Shown here: piece after piece, positions 26,060 to 34,848 of the stretch | Numbering within the stretch: position 1 is the first letter of the stretch | How the letters are laid out: every line of letters begins with the position of its first letter | Assembly (NCBI RefSeq): GCF_014203895.1 | Contig: NZ_JACHJY010000004.1 | Coordinates: 186,001 to 250,000 of the forward strand | Direction of reading: 5' to 3' | Origin: Streptomyces nymphaeiformis | Lineage (GTDB): Bacteria > Actinomycetota > Actinomycetes > Streptomycetales > Streptomycetaceae | Length of the DNA: 64,000 nt | Translations under genes and position numbers: made by a program | Notes under the pieces: generated by a model | Told to the model about the DNA's origin: nothing | What the model saw: only the letters and a program-made list of their open reading frames with translations | Databases searched by the model: none

Positions 26060-27256
26060 TCACACCTCCACGAGCAGCTCCTCGAAGCCCCGGATGACGT
26101 ACCCGGGCTTCCACACCGGTTCCGCCGCGAGCTTCAGGCCCGGCGCCTGTCGCAGCAACTCGCCGAAGACGGCGTGCAGTTCGAGGCGGGCGAGCGGGGC
26201 GCCGAGGCAGTAGTGGATGCCGGCGCCGAAGGTGATGTGCGGATTGTCGGCCCGTTCGAGGTCGAGGACGTCGGCGGTGGGGCCGAAGCGGGCGGGGTCG
26301 CGGTTGGCGGAGCCGAAGAGGAGGGCGACCTCGGAGCCGCGCGGGAGGGTGACGCCGCCGAGCTCGATGTCGTCGAGGACCCAGCGCTCGAACATCTGGA
26401 GCGGGGTGTCGTAGCGCAGAAGTTCTTCCACAGCTGTGGACAGATTTTCGGGATCCGGACGGACGCCCTCCCGCAGCAGCGTCCACCAGCCGTTGACCGT
26501 GGTGTTCACGGTGGCCTCGTGGCCGGCGTTCAGGAGCAGGACGCAGGTGGAGATCATCTCCTGTTCCGTCAGCTCCTCGACCGCGATCAGGGAGGAGATC
26601 AGGTCCTCCCCCGGGCTCTTCCGCCGCCGCGCGATGAGCTCCCGCAGATAGTCCGAGAACTCGACCGAGGCCCGGACCGCCCGCCGCGCCGTCTCCTCCG
26701 AGGGATTCAGCTCGAACATCCCGCAGATCGCCGCCGACCAGGGCCGCAGCCGCCCCCGCTCCTCGTCCTCCGCCGGGATGCCGAGCATCTCGGCGATCAC
26801 CGCGACGGGCAGGGGTTCGGCGACCCGGGCGAGCAGGTCGCCGCCGCCGTCCGCGACCAGTCCCCCGACGAGGTCGGCGGCCAGGCGCCGTACCGTCGGC
26901 GCCAGGTTCTCCACGGTCTTCGGGGTGAACGCCTTCGAGACGAGCCGCCGGATCCGCGTGTGGTCGGCCGCCTCCAGGTCGAGCAGTCCGTGGTCGTTGA
27001 GCGTGTGGAACGGCTCGAAGGCGGCGTCCGGTGCCGTCCGCCCGAACTCCTCGTGCGTGAAGCGATGGGTGTACGTGCGGCCCAGGCGCCGGTCCCGGAG
27101 GAGCGCCGACACGTCCTCGTAGTGCGGGATCAGCCACTGGCGGGTGGGGCCGTGCCAGTGCGCGCGGCCGGCGGCGCGCAACCGGGCGTAGGCGGGATAG
27201 GGATCGGCGACGAACTCCGGCGACCAGGGGTCGTACACAGCGTCAACAGCGTCCAT
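26060..27256 (-). CDS. Cytochrome P450
   Basis: A soluble bacterial P450 of 398 residues. The I-helix oxygen-activation site is NAGHEATVNT, the K-helix ExxR is in EELLRYDTP (EELLR), and the heme loop is FGAGIHYCLGAPLARLE, with the ligand Cys in HYCLG. The N-terminus begins with the usual DPYPAYARLR. P450s hydroxylate small molecules using ferredoxin-delivered electrons; no ferredoxin gene is adjacent, so partners must be encoded elsewhere. No biosynthetic cluster is visible around it, and the substrate is unknown. The ATG is at 27256. Confidence 0.96.
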   Translation of the reverse strand: MDAVDAVYDPWSPEFVADPYPAYARLRAAGRAHWHGPTRQWLIPHYEDVSALLRDRRLGRTYTHRFTHEEFGRTAPDAAFEPFHTLNDHGLLDLEAADHTRIRRLVSKAFTPKTVENLAPTVRRLAADLVGGLVADGGGDLLARVAEPLPVAVIAEMLGIPAEDEERGRLRPWSAAICGMFELNPSEETARRAVRASVEFSDYLRELIARRRKSPGEDLISSLIAVEELTEQEMISTCVLLLNAGHEATVNTTVNGWWTLLREGVRPDPENLSTAVEELLRYDTPLQMFERWVLDDIELGGVTLPRGSEVALLFGSANRDPARFGPTADVLDLERADNPHITFGAGIHYCLGAPLARLELHAVFGELLRQAPGLKLAAEPVWKPGYVIRGFEELLVEV

Positions 27257-27304
27257 GGACGGACGCTACCCCCGGACCCCGGGCGCCGCCCCCGTGCCGG
27301 CGCC

Positions 27305-27964
27305 TCAGCCGCCGACCCGCACCAGCCCCGCCTCGTACGCGAAGACCGCCGCCTGCGTGCGGTCGCGCAGGCCCAGCTTCACCAGGATCCGGCTGACGTG
27401 GGTCTTGATCGTCGACTCGGCGACGACGAGGTGGTCGGCGATCTCGGCGTTCGACAGGCCCTGCGCGATGAGGACGAGGACCTCCGTCTCCCGCTCGGTC
27501 AGCTCCCCGACCTGCGCCATCGCGGGCGGGCGCGTGGCGCTCGGCGCCTTCGCGAACTCGGTGATCAGCCGCTTGGTGACGGTCGGCGCGAGCAGTGCCT
27601 CGCCGGCCGCGACCACCCGGACGCCGTCCGCGAGCTGCCGGGCCGAGGCGTCCTTGAGGAGGAAGCCGGAGGCCCCGGCGCGCAGCGCCTGGTACACGTA
27701 CTCGTCGAGGTCGAAGGTCGTCAGGACGAGCACCTTCGCGTCCGCGTCGGCGGCGACGATCTCCCGTGTGGCCTCGATGCCGTTCAGCTCGGGCATCCGG
27801 ATGTCCATGAGGACCACGTCGGGGCGGAGGGCGGCGACCTGGGCGATCGCCTCCCGGCCGTTGACGGCCTCGCCGACGACCTCGATGTCCGGCATCGCGC
27901 CGAGCAGCACGGAGAAGCCCTCGCGGACCATCATCTGGTCGTCGACGATCAGTACGCGGATCAC
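27305..27964 (-). CDS. NarL/LuxR-type response regulator
   Basis: A two-component response regulator of 219 residues. The receiver domain (1-120) has the acidic pair in VDDQ, phosphoacceptor Asp in VVLMDIRMPELNG, the switch Thr in LVLTTFDLDEY and the Lys in FLLKDASARQL. The C-terminal LuxR-type HTH reads LTERETEVLVLIAQGLSNAE, IADHLVVAESTIKTHVSRIL. The ATG at 27964 overlaps the upstream kinase stop (ATGA), so the pair is coupled. Target genes are unknown. Confidence 0.96.
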   Translation of the reverse strand: MIRVLIVDDQMMVREGFSVLLGAMPDIEVVGEAVNGREAIAQVAALRPDVVLMDIRMPELNGIEATREIVAADADAKVLVLTTFDLDEYVYQALRAGASGFLLKDASARQLADGVRVVAAGEALLAPTVTKRLITEFAKAPSATRPPAMAQVGELTERETEVLVLIAQGLSNAEIADHLVVAESTIKTHVSRILVKLGLRDRTQAAVFAYEAGLVRVGG

Positions 27965-29286
27965 TGTCCGGCCCCCTCACGGATGTCCTCACGGCTCACG
28001 GGGACGAAGGCCGTCACCTCGTACCCACCGTCGTCGGTGACCTCGGCGGTCATCTCCCCGCCGAGCATCGTGACACGCTCCCGCATACCGGTGATGCCGT
28101 GCCCTGCGCCCGGGGAAGGCTTCACCAGACCGCGCGCCGGGCCGTTGGCGACCCGCAGGCCGAGGCCCCCGAGGACGTAGCTGACCTCGACCTTCGCCGC
28201 CGCGCCGGGCGCGTGCCGGAGCACGTTCGACAGGGCCTCCTGGACGATCCGGTACGCGGAGAGCTCCACGCCCTGCGGCAGCTCCCGCACCGCGCCGGTC
28301 ACGGTCTTCTCCACGTCGAGCCCGGCCTCGCGGACGTTGCCGACGAGCGCGTCCAGATCGGCGAGGGTCGGCTGCGGGGCGTCGGGCGCCTCGTAGTCCT
28401 CGGCGCGGACGACCCCGAGGATGCGGCGCAGCTCGGTCAGCGCGGCGACGGCGTTCTCCCGGATCGTGAGGAAGGCCTGCTCCAGCTCCGGCGGCGGGTT
28501 CTCCACGCGGTAGGGCGCGGCCTCCGCCTGGATGGCGACCACCGACATGTGGTGGGCGACGACGTCGTGCAGCTCCCGCGCGATGGTCGTCCGCTCCTCC
28601 AGGAGGGTCCGCTTCGAACGCTCCTGCGCGGTGACGGTCTGCTGGGCGGTGACCTCGCGGGTCGCCTGGCGGCGGACCTGGAAGACGGTGACGGTGAGGA
28701 GGACGAGGGCGGCGACGAACAGCATCGGGATGGCGTCGGTACCGCTGCCCATCCCGAGGAAGGTCTCGGCGAAGACCGCGTAGCCGGCCGTCCCGACCCA
28801 CATCCACACGGCGGTACGGGGCCGGGTGCGGGCGGCGACGACGGCGAGGACCACGAGGTGGGCGGCGAACGAGTTGGCCGCCCAGGGCCAGCCGCTGAGG
28901 AAGCCGGAGAGGTAGCCGATGAACGGCGTCGTGCCGAGCGACGCCCAGAAGGAGAGGACCGGCCGGACCAGGGTCAGCAGCACGATCACGGCCGGCGCGA
29001 GGGCGGACACGAGCCCGATGGGGCCGATGGCGCCGCTGTAGCGCGCGAGGCCGACCATGAACACGATCAGCGCCGCGAAGGCGACGACCGCGTGCGGCAG
29101 CAGACCGGCGTAGGCCCGTATCCGCTCCGGCAGGAACCGCGTCGGCCCGCTGTTCACGTCCATGCGCGGGAGCGGCCGGTAGGCGAAGGCGTCGTGGAAG
29201 AGTTCCTGGCGCAGCCCGCCGAGCGCCACCTGCACCAGGCGGAACTCGGGGCTGCGGCTCGTCTCGGGGGACTGTGTCTGGGTCAC
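27961..29286 (-). CDS. Sensor histidine kinase (HisKA_3 type)
   Basis: A 441-residue sensor kinase. The N-terminal half carries about five or six membrane helices (about 65-205) with little extracellular loop, suggesting that the stimulus is sensed in or near the membrane. The dimerisation/phosphoacceptor segment is ARELHDVVAHHMSVVAIQAE (HisKA_3). The ATPase domain carries the N-box QEALSNVLRHAPGA and the G-box GAGHGITGMRERV. The GTG at 29286 (MTQTQSPETS) is the start. It is cotranscribed with the response regulator downstream, with a 4-bp overlap. Confidence 0.94.
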   Translation of the reverse strand: MTQTQSPETSRSPEFRLVQVALGGLRQELFHDAFAYRPLPRMDVNSGPTRFLPERIRAYAGLLPHAVVAFAALIVFMVGLARYSGAIGPIGLVSALAPAVIVLLTLVRPVLSFWASLGTTPFIGYLSGFLSGWPWAANSFAAHLVVLAVVAARTRPRTAVWMWVGTAGYAVFAETFLGMGSGTDAIPMLFVAALVLLTVTVFQVRRQATREVTAQQTVTAQERSKRTLLEERTTIARELHDVVAHHMSVVAIQAEAAPYRVENPPPELEQAFLTIRENAVAALTELRRILGVVRAEDYEAPDAPQPTLADLDALVGNVREAGLDVEKTVTGAVRELPQGVELSAYRIVQEALSNVLRHAPGAAAKVEVSYVLGGLGLRVANGPARGLVKPSPGAGHGITGMRERVTMLGGEMTAEVTDDGGYEVTAFVPVSREDIREGAGQ

Positions 29287-29372
29287 ACCGAAACCGTACG
29301 GGTGGCGGGGGGACCCGGTCGTCCCGCTGGATGCGGATCCTTCCGGGTCCCCCTTGAGGACTAGGGCAGCCC

Positions 29373-31595
29373 TCAGAGGACGCTGGTGAACTTGGTGCCC
29401 TCGCCCGCGTACAGCGACGTCGTCTGGCGGCTGAAGGGGGCGGTGGCGACGCCCGTCGAGCGGTAGACGTAGGTGCCGCCGGAGCCGTAGGCGATCAGGT
29501 CCGGGCGGCCGTCGTTGTCGAGGTCGCCGGCGCCGACGAGCTGGGAGAAGGCGCCCCAGCCGCCGCCGATCCGCACGCGGAGCGAGAAGCCGCCGCTGCC
29601 GTTGCCCTGGTAGAGCCAGAGGACGCCGGAGGTGTCGCGGGCGATCAGGTCACCGGCGGCCGAGCCGGCGATGTTCCCGACGGCGGTGAGCTGGTTGTAG
29701 ACCTGCCAGCTGCCGCCGCGGCTCACGCGGGCCGCGTACGGCTTCGCGTAGTTGCCCGTGCCCTTGTAGAACCACAGGGTGCCGGCGCTGTCCGTGGCGA
29801 CCAGGTCGGGACGGCCGTCGCCGTCGAGGTCCGAACCGCCGGCGATCTTGTTGTAGATCTGCCAGCCCGTGCCGACCTTCACGCGGGGGGCGAAGGTGCC
29901 GTCGCCCTTGCCGAGGTAGAGCCACTGCACGCCGGCCGTGTCGACCGCGATCAGGTCGCCGGTCGCGGCACCGCCGACGTTCCCGACGGACTCGATCTGC
30001 TTGTACGTGTTCCAGCCGCTGCCGATCTTCGTCCGCAGCGCGGGCTTGACCTGGCCGTTCACCGGGCGGTCCCGCAGGTCGTCGCGCCACAGCACGCCGG
30101 CGGCGTCCCGGGCGAGGACGTCGGTGGAGCCGTTGTTCGTGTAGTCGTGCGGGTCGGCCGTCCGGACGACGTTCATGAGCCAGCCCTGGGAGGCGGGCTC
30201 GCCGATCCCGTCGACCGGCGTCGCCTCGGCCTCGACGGCGTACGTGCCGTTCGGCGCGTCCAGGCCGGCGATGACGCCGTCCCAGTCGAAGGAGAACAGC
30301 GTGCCGCTCGTGGGGGCGGTCAGGCGCTTGGTGAACTCCTTGCCGGTGGCGGTGTGCGTGAGGGTGACGTCCAGGTAGGCGTCGGCGCGCGACAGCGTCC
30401 AGCCCAGGGTCACCTTGCCGCCGGTCTTGTCGAGATCCGCCGTGTCGGGGACGTGGACCTGCTGGATCGCCAGCGGCTCCCAGACCTCCGGCGTGCCCGT
30501 CGCGGCGAGCTTGGTGACGGCCGGGGTGCCGTCCGCGGCGGCCGCGACGCGGAACAGACCGCTGCCGTCGGCGGCCCGGCTGCCCTGGAGCACCGCGCTG
30601 CCGTCCGCCGAGGCGGCCGAGGCCGAGGCCGTGACGCCGAGGTCGGTGACCGCGCCGGTGGCGAGGGAGACGGCCTTGGCGGGGGTCGACGCGTTGCCGT
30701 AGACCAGCGAGCCGCCCACGAGCTCGTAGTACCAGGAGGTCTGGCGGGAGCCGATGACGGTCTTCTTGACCTCGTGCGTCGTGCGGTCGACGGACGTCAC
30801 GTACAGGCCGGTGCCGGCCGCGTAGTCGAGCCAGGCGACGTGGGAGCCGGAGAACATCAGGCTGGTGAAGTCGTACCCGGACTCGACGGAGGCGTAGGTC
30901 TCGGTCGCCTTCTCGGCGGTCAGGTCGATCAGCGCCCGGCCGCCGGTCCGCGCGTCCGCCGGGCCGGTCGCGTACCCGACGAGGATGTGGCCGTCCTTGA
31001 CCGTCGAGCCGGTGAACTCGGTGGCGTCGGCGGGCAGACCGGCGATCTTCCGGCTGGTCGTCGTGGTGCCGTTCTTGGTCACGACGTGGAGTTCCGCCGT
31101 GCCGTCGTCGTGCGTGATCTGCGCGAGGACGCTCGTCGGGCTCAGGACGGCGACGTAGTTGCCCTTCAGCGCGGTGAGGTCGATGTCGACGTCCGCGGCG
31201 AACGGGCTGGCCGTGTTCCGCAGGGTGAGCTTGCGCATCTGGACGGTCCAGCTCGCGTCGCCGAGGACGACGACGTCGCCGCCGGACATGGCGAAGCCGC
31301 CGTCCTCGGGCTCCTGGATCCGGTGGGACTTCCCGCCGTCGTACGGCGTCCAGAGCAGGGTCCGGTTGTACGACTGGTCGAAGGACCAGCTGAGGAAACC
31401 GGTGGCGCCCATGCCCCCGAGCGTGGAGCCCTCGGGGAAGACGGGAGCGGCGGTGGCCTGGTCGGCGGAGGCCGTCGCCGACGTGGCCGCGAAGGCGGCC
31501 GGGGCGGTGGCCAGGGTGCCGGCGCCCAGGGCGGTGGCGGCGAGGACGACCGTGACGGCCAGAGCGAGACGGCTGCCGGTGGTGCGGAACTGCAA
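29373..31595 (-). CDS. Secreted FG-GAP/VCBS repeat protein
   Basis: A 740-residue exported protein. The signal peptide is clear (about 1-36: RLALAVTVVLAATALGAGTL ending AFAA). The first 330 residues look like a beta-propeller with DGGKSHRIQEPEDGG and SGSHVAWLDYAAG blades. A middle beta-sandwich (about 390-480) follows. The C-terminal 240 residues contain four or five FG-GAP-type repeats with Asp-rich calcium loops: GDLIAVDTAGVQWLYLGKGD, SDLDGDGRPDLVATDSAGTL, GDLDNDGRPDLIAYGSGG. Such proteins are extracellular binding or surface proteins. The start is a TTG at 31595 with a GGGGG run upstream. Confidence 0.9.
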   Translation of the reverse strand: MQFRTTGSRLALAVTVVLAATALGAGTLATAPAAFAATSATASADQATAAPVFPEGSTLGGMGATGFLSWSFDQSYNRTLLWTPYDGGKSHRIQEPEDGGFAMSGGDVVVLGDASWTVQMRKLTLRNTASPFAADVDIDLTALKGNYVAVLSPTSVLAQITHDDGTAELHVVTKNGTTTTSRKIAGLPADATEFTGSTVKDGHILVGYATGPADARTGGRALIDLTAEKATETYASVESGYDFTSLMFSGSHVAWLDYAAGTGLYVTSVDRTTHEVKKTVIGSRQTSWYYELVGGSLVYGNASTPAKAVSLATGAVTDLGVTASASAASADGSAVLQGSRAADGSGLFRVAAAADGTPAVTKLAATGTPEVWEPLAIQQVHVPDTADLDKTGGKVTLGWTLSRADAYLDVTLTHTATGKEFTKRLTAPTSGTLFSFDWDGVIAGLDAPNGTYAVEAEATPVDGIGEPASQGWLMNVVRTADPHDYTNNGSTDVLARDAAGVLWRDDLRDRPVNGQVKPALRTKIGSGWNTYKQIESVGNVGGAATGDLIAVDTAGVQWLYLGKGDGTFAPRVKVGTGWQIYNKIAGGSDLDGDGRPDLVATDSAGTLWFYKGTGNYAKPYAARVSRGGSWQVYNQLTAVGNIAGSAAGDLIARDTSGVLWLYQGNGSGGFSLRVRIGGGWGAFSQLVGAGDLDNDGRPDLIAYGSGGTYVYRSTGVATAPFSRQTTSLYAGEGTKFTSVL

Positions 31596-31720
31596 GGTGA
31601 ACCCCCACGAGAAGATCGGACACGGGAGTGCCGTGCCCGATGAGACTCGCGATCAGTTCGAAGGGTTGTACGGAAATCCCGGGGAATCCGATGTTCCGGT
31701 TCTGCCGTTCACTCCGCCGC

Positions 31721-32590
31721 TCACCAGGCCAGCTGGGCGATCTCCTCCGCCACCACCGCGCACGCGTCCGCCGCCGGGTCGATCAGCGGGAAGTGGCCGA
31801 TGCCCTCCAGGAGCGTCAGGCCGACCTCCTCGCCCGCCTTCGACGCCGCCTCCGCGTAGGCCTCCGCCACCGCGTACGGCACGACGATGTCCTCGCGGCC
31901 CTGGACGACCGTGGTCGCGATGCCGGTCGGAAGGAGGACGGACGGGTCCGTCGCGGCCGCGCGCGCCGCGTACTCCGCCTCGCCGCCCAGGAGTTCCGTG
32001 ACCGCGCCGCCGCACACCCCGAGCTCCACCGCCCGCCCGAAGTGGGAGATCGGGGCGAGCGCCACGACCCCGCGCAGCTCCGGCGGGTCCGGCAGGCGCC
32101 ACGGGGAGCCGGCGGGCAGGACGTGCCGGGCGGCGGCCCACAGCGCGAGGTGGCCGCCCGCCGAATGGCCGGTGAGGACGGTCCGCCGCGGGTCGGCCTG
32201 TGGAAGGTGCGCGGAGACCAGCTCCGGTACGGCGTCGAGCGCCGCCGCCACGTCGTCGAAGGTCTCCGGCCAGCGCCCGGCGACCGGGGACGTACCGCCC
32301 TGGTGGGGGAGGCCGGGCCCGCGCCGGTACTCGACGCTGGCCACGGCGAAGCCCCGGCGGGCCAGGAAGTCCACGAACGGGGTCAGATGCTGCCGGTCGT
32401 ACGGTGCCCGCCAGGCGCCGCCGTGCAGGGCGACGACGAGCGGGGCCCGGGTGCGGCCGTCACGCGGCGCGTAGAAGTCGACCACCTGGTCCGGGTGGTC
32501 GCCGTACGCGGCGGTGGCGTCCGGGGCGACGGCCGGGTGCGAGAAGGCCGACGCCTCTTCGGCGGCATCGCGCGCGGCGGGGTCCGGCAT
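31721..32590 (-). CDS. kynB: Arylformamidase (kynurenine formamidase)
   Basis: An alpha/beta hydrolase of 289 residues. It has the HGGAWR oxyanion motif typical of kynurenine formamidases, a nucleophile serine in TGHSAGGHLALWAA, and later acid and histidine positions in VVQGREDIVVPY and GIGHFPLIDP. It would hydrolyse N-formylkynurenine to kynurenine. The assignment is strengthened by the two genes upstream on the same strand, kynureninase and tryptophan 2,3-dioxygenase. The ATG at 32590 (MPDPAARD) has GAGAGG upstream. A stem-loop lies in the 98-bp gap from kynU, so its expression may be partly uncoupled. Confidence 0.85.
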   Translation of the reverse strand: MPDPAARDAAEEASAFSHPAVAPDATAAYGDHPDQVVDFYAPRDGRTRAPLVVALHGGAWRAPYDRQHLTPFVDFLARRGFAVASVEYRRGPGLPHQGGTSPVAGRWPETFDDVAAALDAVPELVSAHLPQADPRRTVLTGHSAGGHLALWAAARHVLPAGSPWRLPDPPELRGVVALAPISHFGRAVELGVCGGAVTELLGGEAEYAARAAATDPSVLLPTGIATTVVQGREDIVVPYAVAEAYAEAASKAGEEVGLTLLEGIGHFPLIDPAADACAVVAEEIAQLAW

Positions 32591-32625
32591 GCTGTTCCAA
32601 CCTCTCGGGTACGCGGCCGAATTGG

Positions 32626-32672
32626 CCTGACCTGCGGGGACGGTACCAGCACCGGAACCCCCGCAGATCAGG
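32626..32672. terminator. Stem-loop between kynU and kynB
   Basis: Outer arms CCTGA and TCAGG, one mismatch, then CTGCGGGG and CCCCGCAG, and an inner CGGT/ACCG pair form a long interrupted hairpin in the kynU-kynB gap. It could terminate or attenuate transcription before kynB. Confidence 0.6.
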
Positions 32673-32688
32673 CGATCATCCGACGAGA

Positions 32689-33885
32689 TCAGGCCTGCCG
32701 AAGAACCTCCGCGAGGGTCCTCGCCGCCCGCTCCGCGTCCGCGAAGCCCACGTACAGCGGCGTGAAGCCGAACCGCAGGATGTCCGGACGGCGCAGGTCC
32801 CCGACGACCCCGCGCTTGATCAGCTCCGCCATGACGGCGGGCGCGTCCGCGCAGCGCAGGGCCACCTGGCTGCCGCGCTCGCCATGCGCCCCGGGGGTCA
32901 CGGAGGTGACGCGGCCCTCGGGGACGTACGCCTCGACACACTCCAGGAAGAAGTCCGTCAGCGCGAGCGACTTGGCGCGCACGTCCTCGACCGCGACCCC
33001 GTCCCAGACGTCGAGGGCCGCTTCGAGCGCCAGCATGGACAGGATGTCGGGCGTGCCGACCCGGCCCCGGAGCGCACCGGACGCCGCCTCGTAGCCGGGG
33101 GTCATGCCGAACGGGTCGGCGTGCGAGTTCCAGCCGGGCAGCGGCGAGTCGAAGGCGGCCTGGTGCCGCTCGGCGACGTACAGGTACGCGGGCGAACCGG
33201 GGCCGCCGTTCAGGTACTTGTAGGTGCAGCCGACGGCCAGGTCGACCCCGTGCTCGTCCAGGCCGACGGGCAGGGCGCCCGCGCTGTGGCACAGGTCCCA
33301 GACGGCGAGCGCGCCCGCCGCGTGGAGCGCGGCGGTGAGCCCGGGCAGGTCCTGGAGGCGGCCCGTGCGGTAGTCGACGTGGTTGACGAGCGCGAGGGCC
33401 GTCCGGTCGCTCACCGCGGCCGCCATGCCGGCCGGATCGCAGGCCACGACGGTGTGACCCGTCATCCGCGCCGCGGACTGCGCGATGTACCCGTCCGTGG
33501 GAAAGGTCGTCGCGTCGACGAGGATCTCGTCCCGATCGTCACCGTTCAGCCGGGCGGCCGCGACGACCGCCTTGAAGACGTTCACGCTGGTCGAGTCGCC
33601 GACCACGATCTGCCCGGGGGCGGCGCCGACGATCGGGGCTATCCGGTCGCCGATCCGCTCCGGCGCGGTCCACCAGCCGGACTCGTCCCAGGAGCGGATG
33701 CGGAGCTCGCCCCACTCGCGGGCGATGACGTCGGCCATGCGGGCCGGGACGTGCGCGGGAAGGGCGCCCAGCGAGTTGCCGTCGAGGTAGACGGTCTCCT
33801 CGTCCAGGGCGAACTTCGCGCGGTGACCGGCCAGTCCGTCGGCGGCGTCGAGCCGCGCGGCCTTCTCCTCGTACGACTCAGACAT
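32689..33885 (-). CDS. kynU: Kynureninase
   Basis: A PLP enzyme of 398 residues that cleaves kynurenine to anthranilate and alanine. It begins YLDGNSLGALP, has the cofactor-phosphate segment GDSTSVNVFK, DAGTTFP-like DATTFPTDGY, and VNHVDYRTGRLQDLPGL. The cofactor aspartate is in VWDLCHSAGALPV and the Schiff-base lysine in VGCTYKYLNGGPGSPAYLYV. The C-terminal RFGFTPLYVGFAD is also characteristic. The ATG at 33885 overlaps the tryptophan dioxygenase 3' end by 8 bp, so the two are coupled. Confidence 0.97.
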   Translation of the reverse strand: MSESYEEKAARLDAADGLAGHRAKFALDEETVYLDGNSLGALPAHVPARMADVIAREWGELRIRSWDESGWWTAPERIGDRIAPIVGAAPGQIVVGDSTSVNVFKAVVAAARLNGDDRDEILVDATTFPTDGYIAQSAARMTGHTVVACDPAGMAAAVSDRTALALVNHVDYRTGRLQDLPGLTAALHAAGALAVWDLCHSAGALPVGLDEHGVDLAVGCTYKYLNGGPGSPAYLYVAERHQAAFDSPLPGWNSHADPFGMTPGYEAASGALRGRVGTPDILSMLALEAALDVWDGVAVEDVRAKSLALTDFFLECVEAYVPEGRVTSVTPGAHGERGSQVALRCADAPAVMAELIKRGVVGDLRRPDILRFGFTPLYVGFADAERAARTLAEVLRQA

Positions 33886-34729
33886 GGCTGCGGGCCGTCC
33901 AGAGCTCGGGGAACACGTTCTTCTGGGCCCGCTTCTCCAGCCAGGCCACCCCGGCGGAGCCGCCGGTGCCGGTCTTCGCGCCCATCGCGCGCCGGGTCGC
34001 CACCAGGTGGTCGTTGCGCCAGCGCCAGATCAGTTCGGCGACGTCGCTGAGGGCCTCGCCGAGCCGGACGAGCTCGCCGTTCTGGTCGGCGTCCGCATAG
34101 ATCCCGGCCCAGACCGCCTCGACCTCGGGCGAGGGCTCGTACCGCTGCGCCAGGTCGCGGCCGAGGACCTCCTGCGGTACGGGCAGGCCGCGCCGGGCGA
34201 GGAACGCGAGGACCTCGTCGTACAGGCTCGGCTCCTGGAGCGCCTTCTCCAGCTCGGCGTGGACGCGGGGCGCGCCCCGGTGCGGGACCAGCATGGACGC
34301 GGACTTCTCGCCGAGCAGGAACTCCATCCGCCGGTACATCGCCGACTGGAACCCGGAGCCCTCGCCGAGCGCCGCCCGGTAGGCGTTGAACTGGCCGGGG
34401 GTGAGCTGGGCGAGCGGACGCCAGGAGTGGTTGAGCGCCTCCAGTTCGCGCACGGAGCGCTTGAGCGCGTCCATCGCCACGGGGACCCGGTCCTCGCGCA
34501 GGGCGCGGCTGGCGGTCTCCCACTCGTGGACGATCACCGTGAACCACAGCTCCATGACCTGGGTGGTGACCAGGAAGACCATCTCGCCGGGGTCGTCCGA
34601 GCGCAGGTGCTGGAGGTGGGTGAGGACGTCCGCCTGGACGTAGTCCTCGTACGGCGTCGTGCCCGCGAAGTCGAGGTTCGGGTCGTCGACGACCGAGCCG
34701 GCTCCGGAGGCATCGGGAAAGGCTGACAT
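33878..34729 (-). CDS. kynA: Tryptophan 2,3-dioxygenase
   Basis: A heme dioxygenase of 283 residues that opens the tryptophan indole ring to give N-formylkynurenine. Family blocks: YEDYVQADVLTHLQHLRSDD, EMVFLVTTQVMELWFTVIVH (substrate and heme-side helix), LTPGQFNAYRAALGEGSGFQ, and the C-terminal RWRNDHLVATRRAMGAKTGT with GGSAGVAWLEK, containing the proximal heme histidine in RNDHLV. The ATG at 34729 (MSAFPDASG) has GGAGACAGAA upstream and is chosen over an upstream extension. It is first gene of the kyn operon. Confidence 0.97.
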   Translation of the reverse strand: MSAFPDASGAGSVVDDPNLDFAGTTPYEDYVQADVLTHLQHLRSDDPGEMVFLVTTQVMELWFTVIVHEWETASRALREDRVPVAMDALKRSVRELEALNHSWRPLAQLTPGQFNAYRAALGEGSGFQSAMYRRMEFLLGEKSASMLVPHRGAPRVHAELEKALQEPSLYDEVLAFLARRGLPVPQEVLGRDLAQRYEPSPEVEAVWAGIYADADQNGELVRLGEALSDVAELIWRWRNDHLVATRRAMGAKTGTGGSAGVAWLEKRAQKNVFPELWTARSHV

Positions 34730-34848
34730 TTCTGTCTCCTCGATACGTGCTACCGGGTAGCGGTCCGCTCCACCGCGTGCGCGCTGCCGCGCCGCGGGAG
34801 CTCCGGTCCCCTCGGGAGGCGTGCTTCTTCGCGCGCGTCCCAAGCGCA

